64,000 nt of DNA from an uncultured Muribaculaceae bacterium. Its GTDB lineage: Bacteria > Bacteroidota > Bacteroidia > Bacteroidales > Muribaculaceae. The notes beneath the pieces are model-generated. The model did not search any database. It saw only the letters and a program-made list of their open reading frames with translations, and was not told where the DNA came from. The position numbers and the translations under genes are program-made. Numbering within the stretch: the stretch's first letter is position 1; every line of letters starts with the position of its first letter. The stretch covers positions 1 through 64,000 of the forward strand of contig CAJUAT010000002.1 of the NCBI GenBank assembly GCA_910584525.1, in the 5' to 3' direction. This document shows, one piece after another, positions 9,683-17,927 of this stretch.

Positions 9683-11104
9683 ATGAAAAAATTACTAAGC
9701 ATAACCCTCGCCGCTCTTCTTGCCGCGGGTGCCGTGACGGCTGTCGGCGCCAAGAAAGCCCCCAAACCCGAACTTCTGGGCAAATACAAGGCTGAATCGC
9801 CCGCTCCCGAATGGATGGAGAATGCCGTGATATATGAAGCCAACCTGCGTCAGGGCACCCCTTCACGCGACCTGAAGGGTCTCCAGCAGCAGCTCCCCCG
9901 CCTCCGCGACCTCGGCGTCGACATCGTATGGCTCATGCCCATACACCCCATCAGCGAGAAAGAACGCAAAGGAAAACTGGGCTCATACTATGCCGTCAGA
10001 GACTACAAGGCAGTGAATCCCGAGTTCGGCGACCTCCAGGACCTCAAGGAGTTTGTGCGCACGGCCCACAACTTAGGCATGAAGGTAATACTCGACGAGG
10101 TGGCCAACCATACCGGTGCCGACCATCAGTGGGTGACCGAACACCCCGAATACTATGCACGCAACAAGGAAGGGAAGATGTACGGCCCCTACGACTGGAC
10201 CGACGTATATAAGCTCGACTACAGCAATCCGGCCACGCGCGAGGCCATGGCCGACGCTCTCGAATACTGGGTGCGCGAGGCCGACATCGATGGTTACCGC
10301 TGCGATGTGGCAGGTGAAGTCCCCACTTCCTTCTGGAATGAGGTGCGCCCGCGTCTCCAGGCCATAAAGCCGGTGTTCATGCTCGCAGAAGCCTCCAAGC
10401 CCGAACTCCTCCTGAAGGCATTCGACGCCGATTACGCCTGGCCTATGAAGGATGTATTCAATGCCATTGCCGCAACCAAAGGTGTGAATGAATGGGCTGT
10501 CAAGAAGAACGAGAACCGCCCGAAGATGGATGCCCGCGACATTCCCGCTCTTATCGAACGTCAGAAAAAGGAGTTCCCCAAAGGTTCTGTACATATGCAG
10601 ATGGTCACCAACCATGACCTCAACTCTTGGGAAGGAACCGAATTCGACCGTTACGGTGCCGGCACAGGTGCTTTCGCCGTGCTCAGCTATACTCTCCCCG
10701 GAATGCCCATGCTCTACACCGGCCAGGAAGTAGGCTTCAACCATCCCTTCGAATTCTTCGACCGCGACACGGTGATGCCCACTCCTCTCAACAATGAGTT
10801 CACCACCTTCTACGAGACTCTCAACGCGCTTAAGCACCGCAACAAGGCGTTGCGTGCACACGCCTCCGCCGACAACACGGTATTCACGCCTGCTCTCTCC
10901 AACGATGTGATCACCATGACGCGCACAGCCCCCGAGGGCGGCAAGGTGGTGGTGATTGCCAACCTCAGCAACGAACCTGTAACGCTGGATTACGGCAAAA
11001 ACAAAGCCCCGGACGTGACGGGGCTATCGAATATATTCACCGGCGAGAGCGCTGTAATTCCCACAGAGCTGAAACCGTGGCAATACCTACTGTTTGCAGA
11101 CTGA
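9683..11104 (+). CDS. GH13 alpha-amylase family glycoside hydrolase, exported
   Basis: A 473-residue alpha-glucan hydrolase with a Sec signal peptide (MKKLLSITLAALLAAGAVTA), so it acts in the periplasm or at the surface. GH13 catalytic residues are intact: the nucleophile Asp in GYRCDVAG, the acid/base Glu in MLAEASK, and the third Asp in TNHDLNS. ILDEVANHT is conserved region I. The small C-terminal beta domain begins near residue 400. The frame is open upstream to 9428, but the signal peptide fixes the start at 9683. It has no SusCD partner. Its 3' end overlaps the convergent phosphatase gene by 18 bases. Confidence 0.93.
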   Translation: MKKLLSITLAALLAAGAVTAVGAKKAPKPELLGKYKAESPAPEWMENAVIYEANLRQGTPSRDLKGLQQQLPRLRDLGVDIVWLMPIHPISEKERKGKLGSYYAVRDYKAVNPEFGDLQDLKEFVRTAHNLGMKVILDEVANHTGADHQWVTEHPEYYARNKEGKMYGPYDWTDVYKLDYSNPATREAMADALEYWVREADIDGYRCDVAGEVPTSFWNEVRPRLQAIKPVFMLAEASKPELLLKAFDADYAWPMKDVFNAIAATKGVNEWAVKKNENRPKMDARDIPALIERQKKEFPKGSVHMQMVTNHDLNSWEGTEFDRYGAGTGAFAVLSYTLPGMPMLYTGQEVGFNHPFEFFDRDTVMPTPLNNEFTTFYETLNALKHRNKALRAHASADNTVFTPALSNDVITMTRTAPEGGKVVVIANLSNEPVTLDYGKNKAPDVTGLSNIFTGESAVIPTELKPWQYLLFAD

Positions 11105-11803
11105 CAGCAGCGTTTCCATGGCGGCGACGCTTTTGGCCCGCTTGGGGAGTATGGCCTCCAGCATGGCGTAACGGTGAAGGTCGCTTCCCGTAAGGTCGAT
11201 GAAACCCTGCTGCAGAAGCCATTCCGCCTTCTCGCGGGCCGTGTTGCCGTAACCCCCGAGCAATGACACGAAATTGCACTGGAAGAGCACTCCGCGGCTC
11301 TTCCAGCGCTCATAGTCCTGATAGTCCATGTAGCGGTAACGCTCCGGATGCGCCAGAACCGGCGTCAAGCCCTCTGCAAACACCTTCTGTATCATCTGCT
11401 CCATACCCATGGGCGGATTGATGTACGAGGTCTCCACAAGCAGCCGGTCGCCGTCCGGGCCGATAGGAAGTATGTCGCGGTTGCGGATACGGTCCTCGAA
11501 GAGACTGTCGAGCATATTCTCTGATGCGAGATGCAGCTCTATAGATCCGTCATATTCTTTCTTTAGCGCTTCGTAACGCTCATGCAGGAAGCTGGTGCTG
11601 TTGGGGTATTCCTCCATGATATGCGGCGTGAGCCATACGCGCTTCACGCCAAGCTCCTCGTATTTCTTCAATACGGCGAGCGATTCCTCCATGGTATGTA
11701 TGCCGTCGTCGACACCCGGCAGTATATGCGAATGCCAGTCGGTGAATCCCTGGAACAATCCTGACTCCTCAAGTCCGGGAGCCTTCTTGCTGAATGGCCA
11801 CAT
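11087..11803 (-). CDS. CpsB/CapC-type PHP-domain tyrosine phosphatase
   Basis: A 238-residue metal-dependent phosphatase of the polymerase-and-histidinol-phosphatase fold, related to the CpsB/YwqE enzymes that dephosphorylate capsule tyrosine kinases. The metal motif TDWHSHILPGVDDG (about 21-34), LTPHIME, VLAHPERY and GSDLHR are all present in order. It is the last gene of a minus-strand export operon, 7 bases after the Wza-like gene. No Wzc-type tyrosine kinase is encoded here, so its substrate must lie elsewhere or differ. Its 3' end overlaps the amylase gene. Confidence 0.9.
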   Translation of the reverse strand: MWPFSKKAPGLEESGLFQGFTDWHSHILPGVDDGIHTMEESLAVLKKYEELGVKRVWLTPHIMEEYPNSTSFLHERYEALKKEYDGSIELHLASENMLDSLFEDRIRNRDILPIGPDGDRLLVETSYINPPMGMEQMIQKVFAEGLTPVLAHPERYRYMDYQDYERWKSRGVLFQCNFVSLLGGYGNTAREKAEWLLQQGFIDLTGSDLHRYAMLEAILPKRAKSVAAMETLLSVCKQ

Positions 11804-11810
11804 CTTGTTA

Positions 11811-12680
11811 TTACTTTATAAAGATACTTACGGTAGTGGCCACGCTGGCGAGCACCGAAGCCATGGAGAGCCAGAAGCTGGCGTTGATCTCGCTGCTTTC
11901 CGTGCGTGTGCTACGTTTGCCCATCACGTTGGGCTCCACATATACCACATCTCCTTGCTTAAGATAATAAGCCGGAGAGTTCAAGGTGGCTTGCGCATTG
12001 GTGAGGTCGAGAACATAGCTGTGCATCTTCCCGTCGACCTTGCGGAACACCCGTACATTGGTGCGCTGACCGGTCTTTACAATATCGCCGGCCCGCGTCA
12101 AAGCATCGAGCACCGTGACATTGTCCTGGTTCAGCTGTATGAATCCGGGTTCCTTGACTTCGCCCATCACGTTGACGCCGGCGTTCACGAACTCCACCGT
12201 CACTATAGGATCCTTGACCAGCTCGCGCCCGCTAAGCTCTCCCTTGATGTAGCCGGTGAGTTCCTGACGCGTCATGCCGGCTATGTGTATATTGCCCAGA
12301 AACGGGAAATCGATATCGCCGGCGGCATCCACGATATAGGGAGCTATCCCTTCGGAGCCTGTGGGAACGCTGTTGTCGCGCTTGACCCTGCCGGAAAGAG
12401 AACCGTAATTGTCGAGACGGTCGCTGTAGGCCTGGTTGTTGAAAAGTGCCGATACGGCCGGATCCTTCGCCTTTATGAGTATCAGCACACGATCGCCCGG
12501 CTGTACACGCAACGGCATTGCAGAAATCATGTTGATCACTGTCTCCGTGCCTTTTTCATTATCAGTATCCTGGAAATAAGCCACATCCTTGGGAGTGCTG
12601 CAGCCGGTGGCAACCACGGTCGTCAATACTCCTGCAAGCATCACGCGCAGAAGAGGCTTCTTTATATTCTTAATCTTCAT
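11811..12680 (-). CDS. Wza-like polysaccharide export lipoprotein
   Basis: A 289-residue outer-membrane polysaccharide exporter with lipobox VATGC (Cys27). A polysaccharide export domain (about 55-160) is followed by an SLBB-like domain (about 165-250; VNVMGEVKEPGFIQL). A C-terminal hydrophobic segment (about 268-289) fits the helix that inserts in the outer membrane. ATGA overlap with the upstream WecA-like gene indicates coupling. A Wzc co-polymerase, normally the next gene, is absent. Confidence 0.92.
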   Translation of the reverse strand: MKIKNIKKPLLRVMLAGVLTTVVATGCSTPKDVAYFQDTDNEKGTETVINMISAMPLRVQPGDRVLILIKAKDPAVSALFNNQAYSDRLDNYGSLSGRVKRDNSVPTGSEGIAPYIVDAAGDIDFPFLGNIHIAGMTRQELTGYIKGELSGRELVKDPIVTVEFVNAGVNVMGEVKEPGFIQLNQDNVTVLDALTRAGDIVKTGQRTNVRVFRKVDGKMHSYVLDLTNAQATLNSPAYYLKQGDVVYVEPNVMGKRSTRTESSEINASFWLSMASVLASVATTVSIFIK

Positions 12681-13804
12681 TCATACAGGTTTTTACCCTC
12701 CGATTTCTCGCGTCCGCGTATCGTGTGGGTCAACAACATATTCATCAATGTCCATACCACTATGTCGGCGGCCACTATGATGGTGGCATTGAACACCGAC
12801 GACAGCAGCAGGTTGCATATTATAAACACCGAATCGGTAATGAGTATTATAATCAGTGCCTGCCATTGCACCAGTCCCAGTGCGAGAAGCTTGTGGTGTA
12901 TGTGGCATTTGTCGGGCAGGAAAGGATTGTGTCCCCGGCGTATACGGTGGAAAAACACGCGTACCACATCCAGACAGGGAAGCAATATTGGGGCTATCGC
13001 CAGTATCATGGCATTCTCTCCATAGGGGAGCGACACCGTGTCGATGTCGAACACACCTATCGACATGAACGACAGCAGCAGCCCGATGGTCAGCGAGCCG
13101 GCATCTCCCATGAATATCTTCGTATGGTTCTGCGACTTGCCGAACACGTTATAATAAAAAAAGGTCATCAGCGTGCCTACTGAGGCGCCGCATATGATGC
13201 CCATCACATATTCCCCGGCCTGCAAGTAGAGATAGCTGTAGAAGATAAAGGCTATCATCGACACTCCGGAGGCCAGCCCGTCGATGCCGTCTATAAGGTT
13301 GATCGCGTTGGTGACGTAGATGATGAGGAATATCGTCATCAGGCTTCCAGGTATCACTCCCCATTCACCGATGCCCAGAAAGCCGTAAAGGTTGTGAATC
13401 CACATCCCCGACCCCACCAGCAGGAATCCGCATATTATCTGGAAAATGAATTTGGCGCGGTAACGAACGCCTATCAGGTCGTCGGCTATGCCCACAAGAA
13501 ACATCAGCAGCAACGCGCATACCAGAAACATCATCGAGACGAAACTCTTGTCGAGTGCCGACTGTACCGTCGACAGGTCTAGGCGCAATCCTACTCCAAG
13601 CACAAGAAAACAGGAAAACAGTATGGTTGGCACAAACGCTATACCGCCGAGGCGTGGTATCACGCCCCGATGTATCTTTCGTTCATTGACGTCATCGAAA
13701 AGGTTACGCCTGAATGCTATCAGCAATATCTTCGGTATTACCATACCGGTGATGAACACTGCCAACAACAGGCATACCACATAATTCGATATCCAGAAAT
13801 CCAT
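12677..13804 (-). CDS. WecA/MraY-family undecaprenyl-phosphate glycosyl-1-phosphate transferase
   Basis: A 375-residue polytopic membrane protein that transfers a sugar-1-phosphate (GlcNAc in WecA) to undecaprenyl phosphate, starting glycan assembly. The family signature RKIHRGVIPRLGGIAF is near residue 42. The aspartate-rich LVGIADDLIG, NAINLIDGIDGLASG and FMGDAGSLTIG motifs are present, and the His-rich DKCHIHHKLL loop sits near the C-terminus as in WecA and TagO. About eleven hydrophobic helices are visible. It is the first gene of the operon, with a promoter shared back to back with panB. Confidence 0.93.
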   Translation of the reverse strand: MDFWISNYVVCLLLAVFITGMVIPKILLIAFRRNLFDDVNERKIHRGVIPRLGGIAFVPTILFSCFLVLGVGLRLDLSTVQSALDKSFVSMMFLVCALLLMFLVGIADDLIGVRYRAKFIFQIICGFLLVGSGMWIHNLYGFLGIGEWGVIPGSLMTIFLIIYVTNAINLIDGIDGLASGVSMIAFIFYSYLYLQAGEYVMGIICGASVGTLMTFFYYNVFGKSQNHTKIFMGDAGSLTIGLLLSFMSIGVFDIDTVSLPYGENAMILAIAPILLPCLDVVRVFFHRIRRGHNPFLPDKCHIHHKLLALGLVQWQALIIILITDSVFIICNLLLSSVFNATIIVAADIVVWTLMNMLLTHTIRGREKSEGKNLYE

Positions 13805-13843
13805 TACCGTTTAAACGTTTGATTCGGTGTTCCTACTGAGCCA

Positions 13844-13851
13844 CAAAATTA
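13844..13851 (-). promoter_or_regulatory. Candidate -7 element for the polysaccharide-export operon
   Basis: On the minus strand this reads TAATTTTG, matching TAnnTTTG, about 40 bases before the WecA-like start. A clear -33 TTTG is not seen at the expected spacing (ATTG instead). It is divergent from the panB promoter. Confidence 0.6.
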
Positions 13852-13875
13852 CTGCATTTTTTTTAATTTTCCAAT

Positions 13876-13907
13876 TTTGCATATATTTGTTCATTTGCGT
13901 AATTTTG
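13876..13907 (+). promoter_or_regulatory. Promoter of panB
   Basis: TTTG at 13876-13879 and TAATTTTG at 13900-13907 are separated by 20 bases, matching the Bacteroidota housekeeping consensus. panB starts 26 bases downstream. Confidence 0.8.
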
Positions 13908-13933
13908 CACCCGAAATCAAAAGATAATAAATA

Positions 13934-14755
13934 ATGTCGACACAGACAGAATCGACCAATCTGCGGAAGGTCACCACGCGGCGCCTTACCGAGATGAAAC
14001 AACGCGGCGAAAAAATATCCATGCTTACGGCCTACGACTATTCGTCGGCCCTGATAGTGGACAGCGCTGGTATCGACGTGATACTGGTAGGCGACTCGGC
14101 CAGCAATGTAATGGCCGGAAATGTGACCACTCTCCCCATCACTCTCGACCAGATGATTTATCACGCCAAGTCGGTGATAAAAGGGGTGAGACGCGCGCTC
14201 GTGGTGGTGGACATGCCTTTCGGCTCATACCAGGGAAATTCCAAGGAAGCCCTCGCCTCCGCCATACGTATCATGAAAGAGAGCCATGCCGAGGCCGTCA
14301 AGATGGAAGGCGGTGCTGAAATCCGCGAGTCTATCGAAAGAATACTCTGCGCCGGCATTCCCGTGATGGGTCATCTGGGCCTTACTCCTCAGAGCATCAA
14401 CAAGTTCGGAACCTACACCGTGCGTGCCCGCGAGGAAGCCGAGGCTGAAAAACTTCTTTCCGACGCCAGGATGCTCGAAGAAATAGGTTGCTTCGCCATT
14501 GTGCTTGAGAAGATTCCCGCCGAACTCACCGCTAGAGTGGCCGCCGAACTCACAATACCCATAATCGGCATCGGCGCCGGTCCGGCCGACGGCCAGGTAC
14601 TCGTGATGCACGACATGCTCGGAATCAACAAGGGCTTCTCCCCCAGATTCCTCCGACGATACGCAAACCTCGCCGACATAATGCATCAGGCTATCGCCAA
14701 TTATGTGGCCGACGTGAAATCCGCCGACTTCCCCAACGCCGAGGAATCTTACTGA
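13934..14755 (+). CDS. panB: 3-methyl-2-oxobutanoate hydroxymethyltransferase (ketopantoate synthase)
   Basis: First committed step of pantothenate and coenzyme A synthesis: 5,10-methylene-THF plus 2-oxoisovalerate gives ketopantoate. The 273-residue TIM-barrel protein shows [10 protein letters not shown], the metal motif [17 protein letters not shown] and [14 protein letters not shown], with the family's usual length. It stands alone, with its own promoter upstream and a hairpin terminator downstream, so it is probably monocistronic. Confidence 0.96.
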   Translation: MSTQTESTNLRKVTTRRLTEMKQRGEKISMLTAYDYSSALIVDSAGIDVILVGDSASNVMAGNVTTLPITLDQMIYHAKSVIKGVRRALVVVDMPFGSYQGNSKEALASAIRIMKESHAEAVKMEGGAEIRESIERILCAGIPVMGHLGLTPQSINKFGTYTVRAREEAEAEKLLSDARMLEEIGCFAIVLEKIPAELTARVAAELTIPIIGIGAGPADGQVLVMHDMLGINKGFSPRFLRRYANLADIMHQAIANYVADVKSADFPNAEESY

Positions 14756-14774
14756 TACTTAGGCTCTGTTCCTT

Positions 14775-14802
14775 AGCCTGTCTGACAATGACAGGCTTTT
14801 TT
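14775..14802 (+). terminator. Intrinsic terminator after panB
   Basis: Stem AGCCTGTC/GACAGGCT (14775-14782 and 14790-14797) with a 7-base loop, followed by a run of T. Confidence 0.85.
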
Positions 14803-14836
14803 ATAGTCCTTTTACCGGAATCTGCCGGAAATTTAT

Positions 14837-14844
14837 TAATTTTG
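14837..14844 (+). promoter_or_regulatory. Candidate promoter of the long purF
   Basis: TAATTTTG -7 element 17 bases before the start codon. A weak TTTA lies about 22 bases upstream in place of TTTG. Confidence 0.65.
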
Positions 14845-14861
14845 CAGAGCGAAACACAAGC

Positions 14862-16784
14862 ATGGAACAACTGAAACATGAATGCGGCGTCGCAATGGTG
14901 AGGCTCATGAAGCCGCTGGACTACTACCGGCGCAAGTATGGCACCTGGCGTTACGGGCTTGACAAACTCTATCTGATGATGGAGAAGCAGCACAACCGGG
15001 GGCAGGAAGGCGCCGGGCTGGCATGCGTCAAAATGAGAGCCGCTCCGGGCGAGGAGTTCTTGTTCCGCGAACGCGCCGAAGGCGTCAACGCTATAAAGGA
15101 AATTTTCGCCCAGGTCCACAAGTCCATTGCCGACTGCGCCGCCAATATCTCTTCCGACTCTCAGGCCGGTGTGCTCGACGACGCCGACCTCGCAAGCCGT
15201 TTTTTTCCTTTCGCCGGCGAGCTATACATGGGGCACCTCCGTTACTCCACCACCGGCAAGCGCGGTATCTCATACGTCCACCCCTTTCTACGCCGCAACA
15301 ACTGGCGCGCCAAGAACCTCTGCATTTGCGCCAATTTCAATATGACCAACGTGGAGGAAATCTTCCGCACCATCGCCGTCAAGGGACAGCACCCGCGAAT
15401 GATTTCCGATACATACATCCTTCTCGAGCAACTCGGCCACCGTCTCGACCGCGAGTCGGAACGTCTCTTCAACGAGGCTGTCGCTAAGGGCCTCTCCGAC
15501 TGCGGCATCACCCGATACATCGAGGAGAACATAGACCTCGGCAACGTGCTGGCCACCTCCTGCGAGGTGTGGGACGGCGGATATGTGGTATGCGGCGTCA
15601 CCGGCTCCGGCGAGGCTTTCGCCATGAGAGACCCCTGGGGAATAAGACCCGCCTTCTGGTTCGCCAACGACGAGGTGTTCGCCCTCGCTTCCGAACGTCC
15701 CGTGCTCCAGACATCCTTCGACATACCTGCCGACTGCGTCCGCGAGCTGCTACCAGGCCAGGCTATCCTCATCAGCGCCGACGGGCATATCAATACCCGT
15801 CAGATCTTGCAGCCGCGCAACTTCGCCGCCTGCTCTTTCGAGAGGGTATACTTCTCCCGCGGCTCCGATGCCGACATCTACCGCGAACGCAAGAAACTCG
15901 GCATAAACCTCGTGCCGCAGATCCTGCAGGCCATCGACCATGACGTGGAGAACACCGTGTTCAGCTATATACCCAACACGGCGGAAGTGGCTTTCTACGG
16001 CATGGTCCAGGGCTTCAACGAATACCTCAACCGCGAGAAGGCCCGCGCCATTCAGGAAGCCGGCGGAAACCTCTCGCCCAAGCAGCTCAACAAAATTCTC
16101 TCCCGCCGCATTCGTAGCGAAAAGGTGGCAATTAAGGATATTAAGCTGCGCACCTTCATCAGCGAAGGCGCCAGCCGGAACGACCTCGCCGCACATGTCT
16201 ACGACATTACTTACGGATCCCTCCGCCCAGGTATCGACAACCTCGTGGTTATCGACGATTCCATCGTGCGCGGCACTACTCTCCGTGAATCCATAATCCG
16301 TATTCTCGACAGGCTTCACCCCAAGAGAATAGTCATCGTGTCAAGCAGCCCCATTGTCAAATATCCCGACTATTACGGCATCGACATGGCCCATATGGAT
16401 GAGTTCATAGGCTTCCGCGCCGCCGTCAGACTCGCTATCGACTCCGGCCGCCACAACGTCCTGACAGAAATCTACGACAAGTGCCTCGCTCAGAAAGACT
16501 TCCCGAAGGAGAAGACCGTCAATTATGTCAGCCGTCTGTATGAGCTGTTTACCGATGACGAGATTTCGGCAAAAATGGTGGAGATGCTCCGTCCCGAGGG
16601 CGTAACCACCGACATAAGGATTGTTTTCCAGACACTCGACGGTCTGCACGACGCAATCCCCGACCACCCCGGCGACTGGTATTTCAGCGGCAATTACCCG
16701 ACCCCAGGTGGTGTCAAACGCCTCAACGAAGCTTTCATATCATATATGGAGCGCTTTTACTTTAAAGACAAAAAAATAAAATAA
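14862..16784 (+). CDS. purF: Amidophosphoribosyltransferase, long Bacteroidota form
   Basis: Predicted first enzyme of purine synthesis (glutamine + PRPP to 5-phosphoribosylamine). The class II glutaminase begins after a short propeptide: MEQLKHE precedes the expected nucleophile Cys8 in ECGVAM. KQHNRGQEGAG and GHLRYSTTGKRG follow. The phosphoribosyltransferase half carries VVIDDSIVRGTTLRES, the PRPP loop. At 640 residues it is well above the usual 450-500, with extra sequence in the glutaminase half; similar long forms occur in Bacteroides. A second, shorter PurF may exist elsewhere, so the exact role is slightly uncertain. carA follows beyond a hairpin. Confidence 0.88.
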   Translation: MEQLKHECGVAMVRLMKPLDYYRRKYGTWRYGLDKLYLMMEKQHNRGQEGAGLACVKMRAAPGEEFLFRERAEGVNAIKEIFAQVHKSIADCAANISSDSQAGVLDDADLASRFFPFAGELYMGHLRYSTTGKRGISYVHPFLRRNNWRAKNLCICANFNMTNVEEIFRTIAVKGQHPRMISDTYILLEQLGHRLDRESERLFNEAVAKGLSDCGITRYIEENIDLGNVLATSCEVWDGGYVVCGVTGSGEAFAMRDPWGIRPAFWFANDEVFALASERPVLQTSFDIPADCVRELLPGQAILISADGHINTRQILQPRNFAACSFERVYFSRGSDADIYRERKKLGINLVPQILQAIDHDVENTVFSYIPNTAEVAFYGMVQGFNEYLNREKARAIQEAGGNLSPKQLNKILSRRIRSEKVAIKDIKLRTFISEGASRNDLAAHVYDITYGSLRPGIDNLVVIDDSIVRGTTLRESIIRILDRLHPKRIVIVSSSPIVKYPDYYGIDMAHMDEFIGFRAAVRLAIDSGRHNVLTEIYDKCLAQKDFPKEKTVNYVSRLYELFTDDEISAKMVEMLRPEGVTTDIRIVFQTLDGLHDAIPDHPGDWYFSGNYPTPGGVKRLNEAFISYMERFYFKDKKIK

Positions 16785-16790
16785 ACCCTG

Positions 16791-16816
16791 AGGGGGACGC
16801 TCGCGCGTTCCCCTTT
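16791..16816 (+). terminator. Hairpin between purF and carA (terminator or attenuator)
   Basis: Stem 16791-16800/16805-16814 (AGGGGGACGC with GCGTTCCCCT, one G-U pair), loop of four, followed by only three T. It ends 20 bases before carA, and no TAnnTTTG promoter lies between, so partial read-through or attenuation is plausible. Confidence 0.6.
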
Positions 16817-16834
16817 GCACAATAAGACAAAAAG

Positions 16835-17923
16835 ATGAAGAGAGCCACATTGGTCCTGGACGATGGCACCCGTTACGAAGGCTATTCCTTCGGCCACGAT
16901 TCCAGTGTATCCGGCGAGGTGGTGTTCAACACCGCCATGACCGGATATCCTGAAAGTTTGACCGACCCCTCCTATGCGGGTCAGATCATGACATTGACCT
17001 ATCCCCTGGCGGGCAATTACGGCGTGCCGCCGCGTCAGGAGACACCCGACGGCCTGCAGCGTTTCACCGAGAGCGACCGCATTCACGCCGCCGGCCTGAT
17101 TGTCTGCGACTACTCCGAAAAGTATTCCCACTGGAACGCCGACCGCAGCCTCGCCGACTGGCTCCGCGAAGAAAATATACCCGCAATAACCGGCATCGAT
17201 ACCCGCGCCCTTACCAAACACCTTCGCGAAAAGGGTGTGGTCAGCGGCAGAATACTCGTGGAAGATACTCCCGAACCGGCCGCCGCCAATTATGCCGAAA
17301 TAAATTTCGTGGAGAAGGTCAGCCCCGACTCCGTGACCCGTTTCAACGAGGGCAAGGGCCTCAAGAAAGTGGTTCTCGTGGACTGCGGCGCCAAATACAA
17401 CATCATCCGCTGTCTCGCCGACAGGGGCGTGGAGGTGATCAGAGTTCCTTGGGACTATGATTTCAACACTCTCGACTTCGACGCTCTCTTCCTCAGCAAC
17501 GGTCCCGGAAACCCCGAGACGTGCGCCGCTACCGTGGAGAACATCCGCAAGTTCATCTCCAATCCTGACGAGCGTCGCCCTCTGATGGGAATATGTCTCG
17601 GCCACCAGCTCCTCGCCAAGGCCGCCGGCGCTTCCATCTACAAACTCAAATATGGACACCGGAGCCATAATCAGCCTGCCCGCCTCGACAACGACACCCG
17701 CTGCTTCGTAACCAGCCAGAACCATGGCTACGCCGTCGACGCCGACACTCTCCCCGCCAACTGGAAACAATGGTTCCACAACATGAACGACGGCTCCAAC
17801 GAGGGTATCATCCATACCTCACGCCCGTGGCGCTCCGTGCAGTTCCATCCCGAGGCCTGCGGCGGCCCTGTCGATACCGAGTTCCTCTTCGACAATTTCA
17901 TCAACGATGTCAAAAACGCCTGA
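16835..17923 (+). CDS. carA: Carbamoyl-phosphate synthase small (glutaminase) subunit
   Basis: Supplies ammonia from glutamine to CarB for carbamoyl phosphate. The N-terminal CarA domain (FNTAMTGYPESLTDPSY) is followed by a class I glutaminase with GICLGHQLL (nucleophile Cys254) and the FHPEA histidine and glutamate near the end. The 362-residue length is normal. It is the first gene of the pyr operon, with carB starting 4 bases after its stop. Upstream lies a hairpin rather than a recognised promoter. Confidence 0.96.
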   Translation: MKRATLVLDDGTRYEGYSFGHDSSVSGEVVFNTAMTGYPESLTDPSYAGQIMTLTYPLAGNYGVPPRQETPDGLQRFTESDRIHAAGLIVCDYSEKYSHWNADRSLADWLREENIPAITGIDTRALTKHLREKGVVSGRILVEDTPEPAAANYAEINFVEKVSPDSVTRFNEGKGLKKVVLVDCGAKYNIIRCLADRGVEVIRVPWDYDFNTLDFDALFLSNGPGNPETCAATVENIRKFISNPDERRPLMGICLGHQLLAKAAGASIYKLKYGHRSHNQPARLDNDTRCFVTSQNHGYAVDADTLPANWKQWFHNMNDGSNEGIIHTSRPWRSVQFHPEACGGPVDTEFLFDNFINDVKNA

Positions 17924-17927
17924 AACT

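Noticed and set aside
11595..13025. 476-codon + strand frame
   Set aside because: Antisense to the Wza-like and WecA-like genes, whose products have clear lipobox and transferase motifs.
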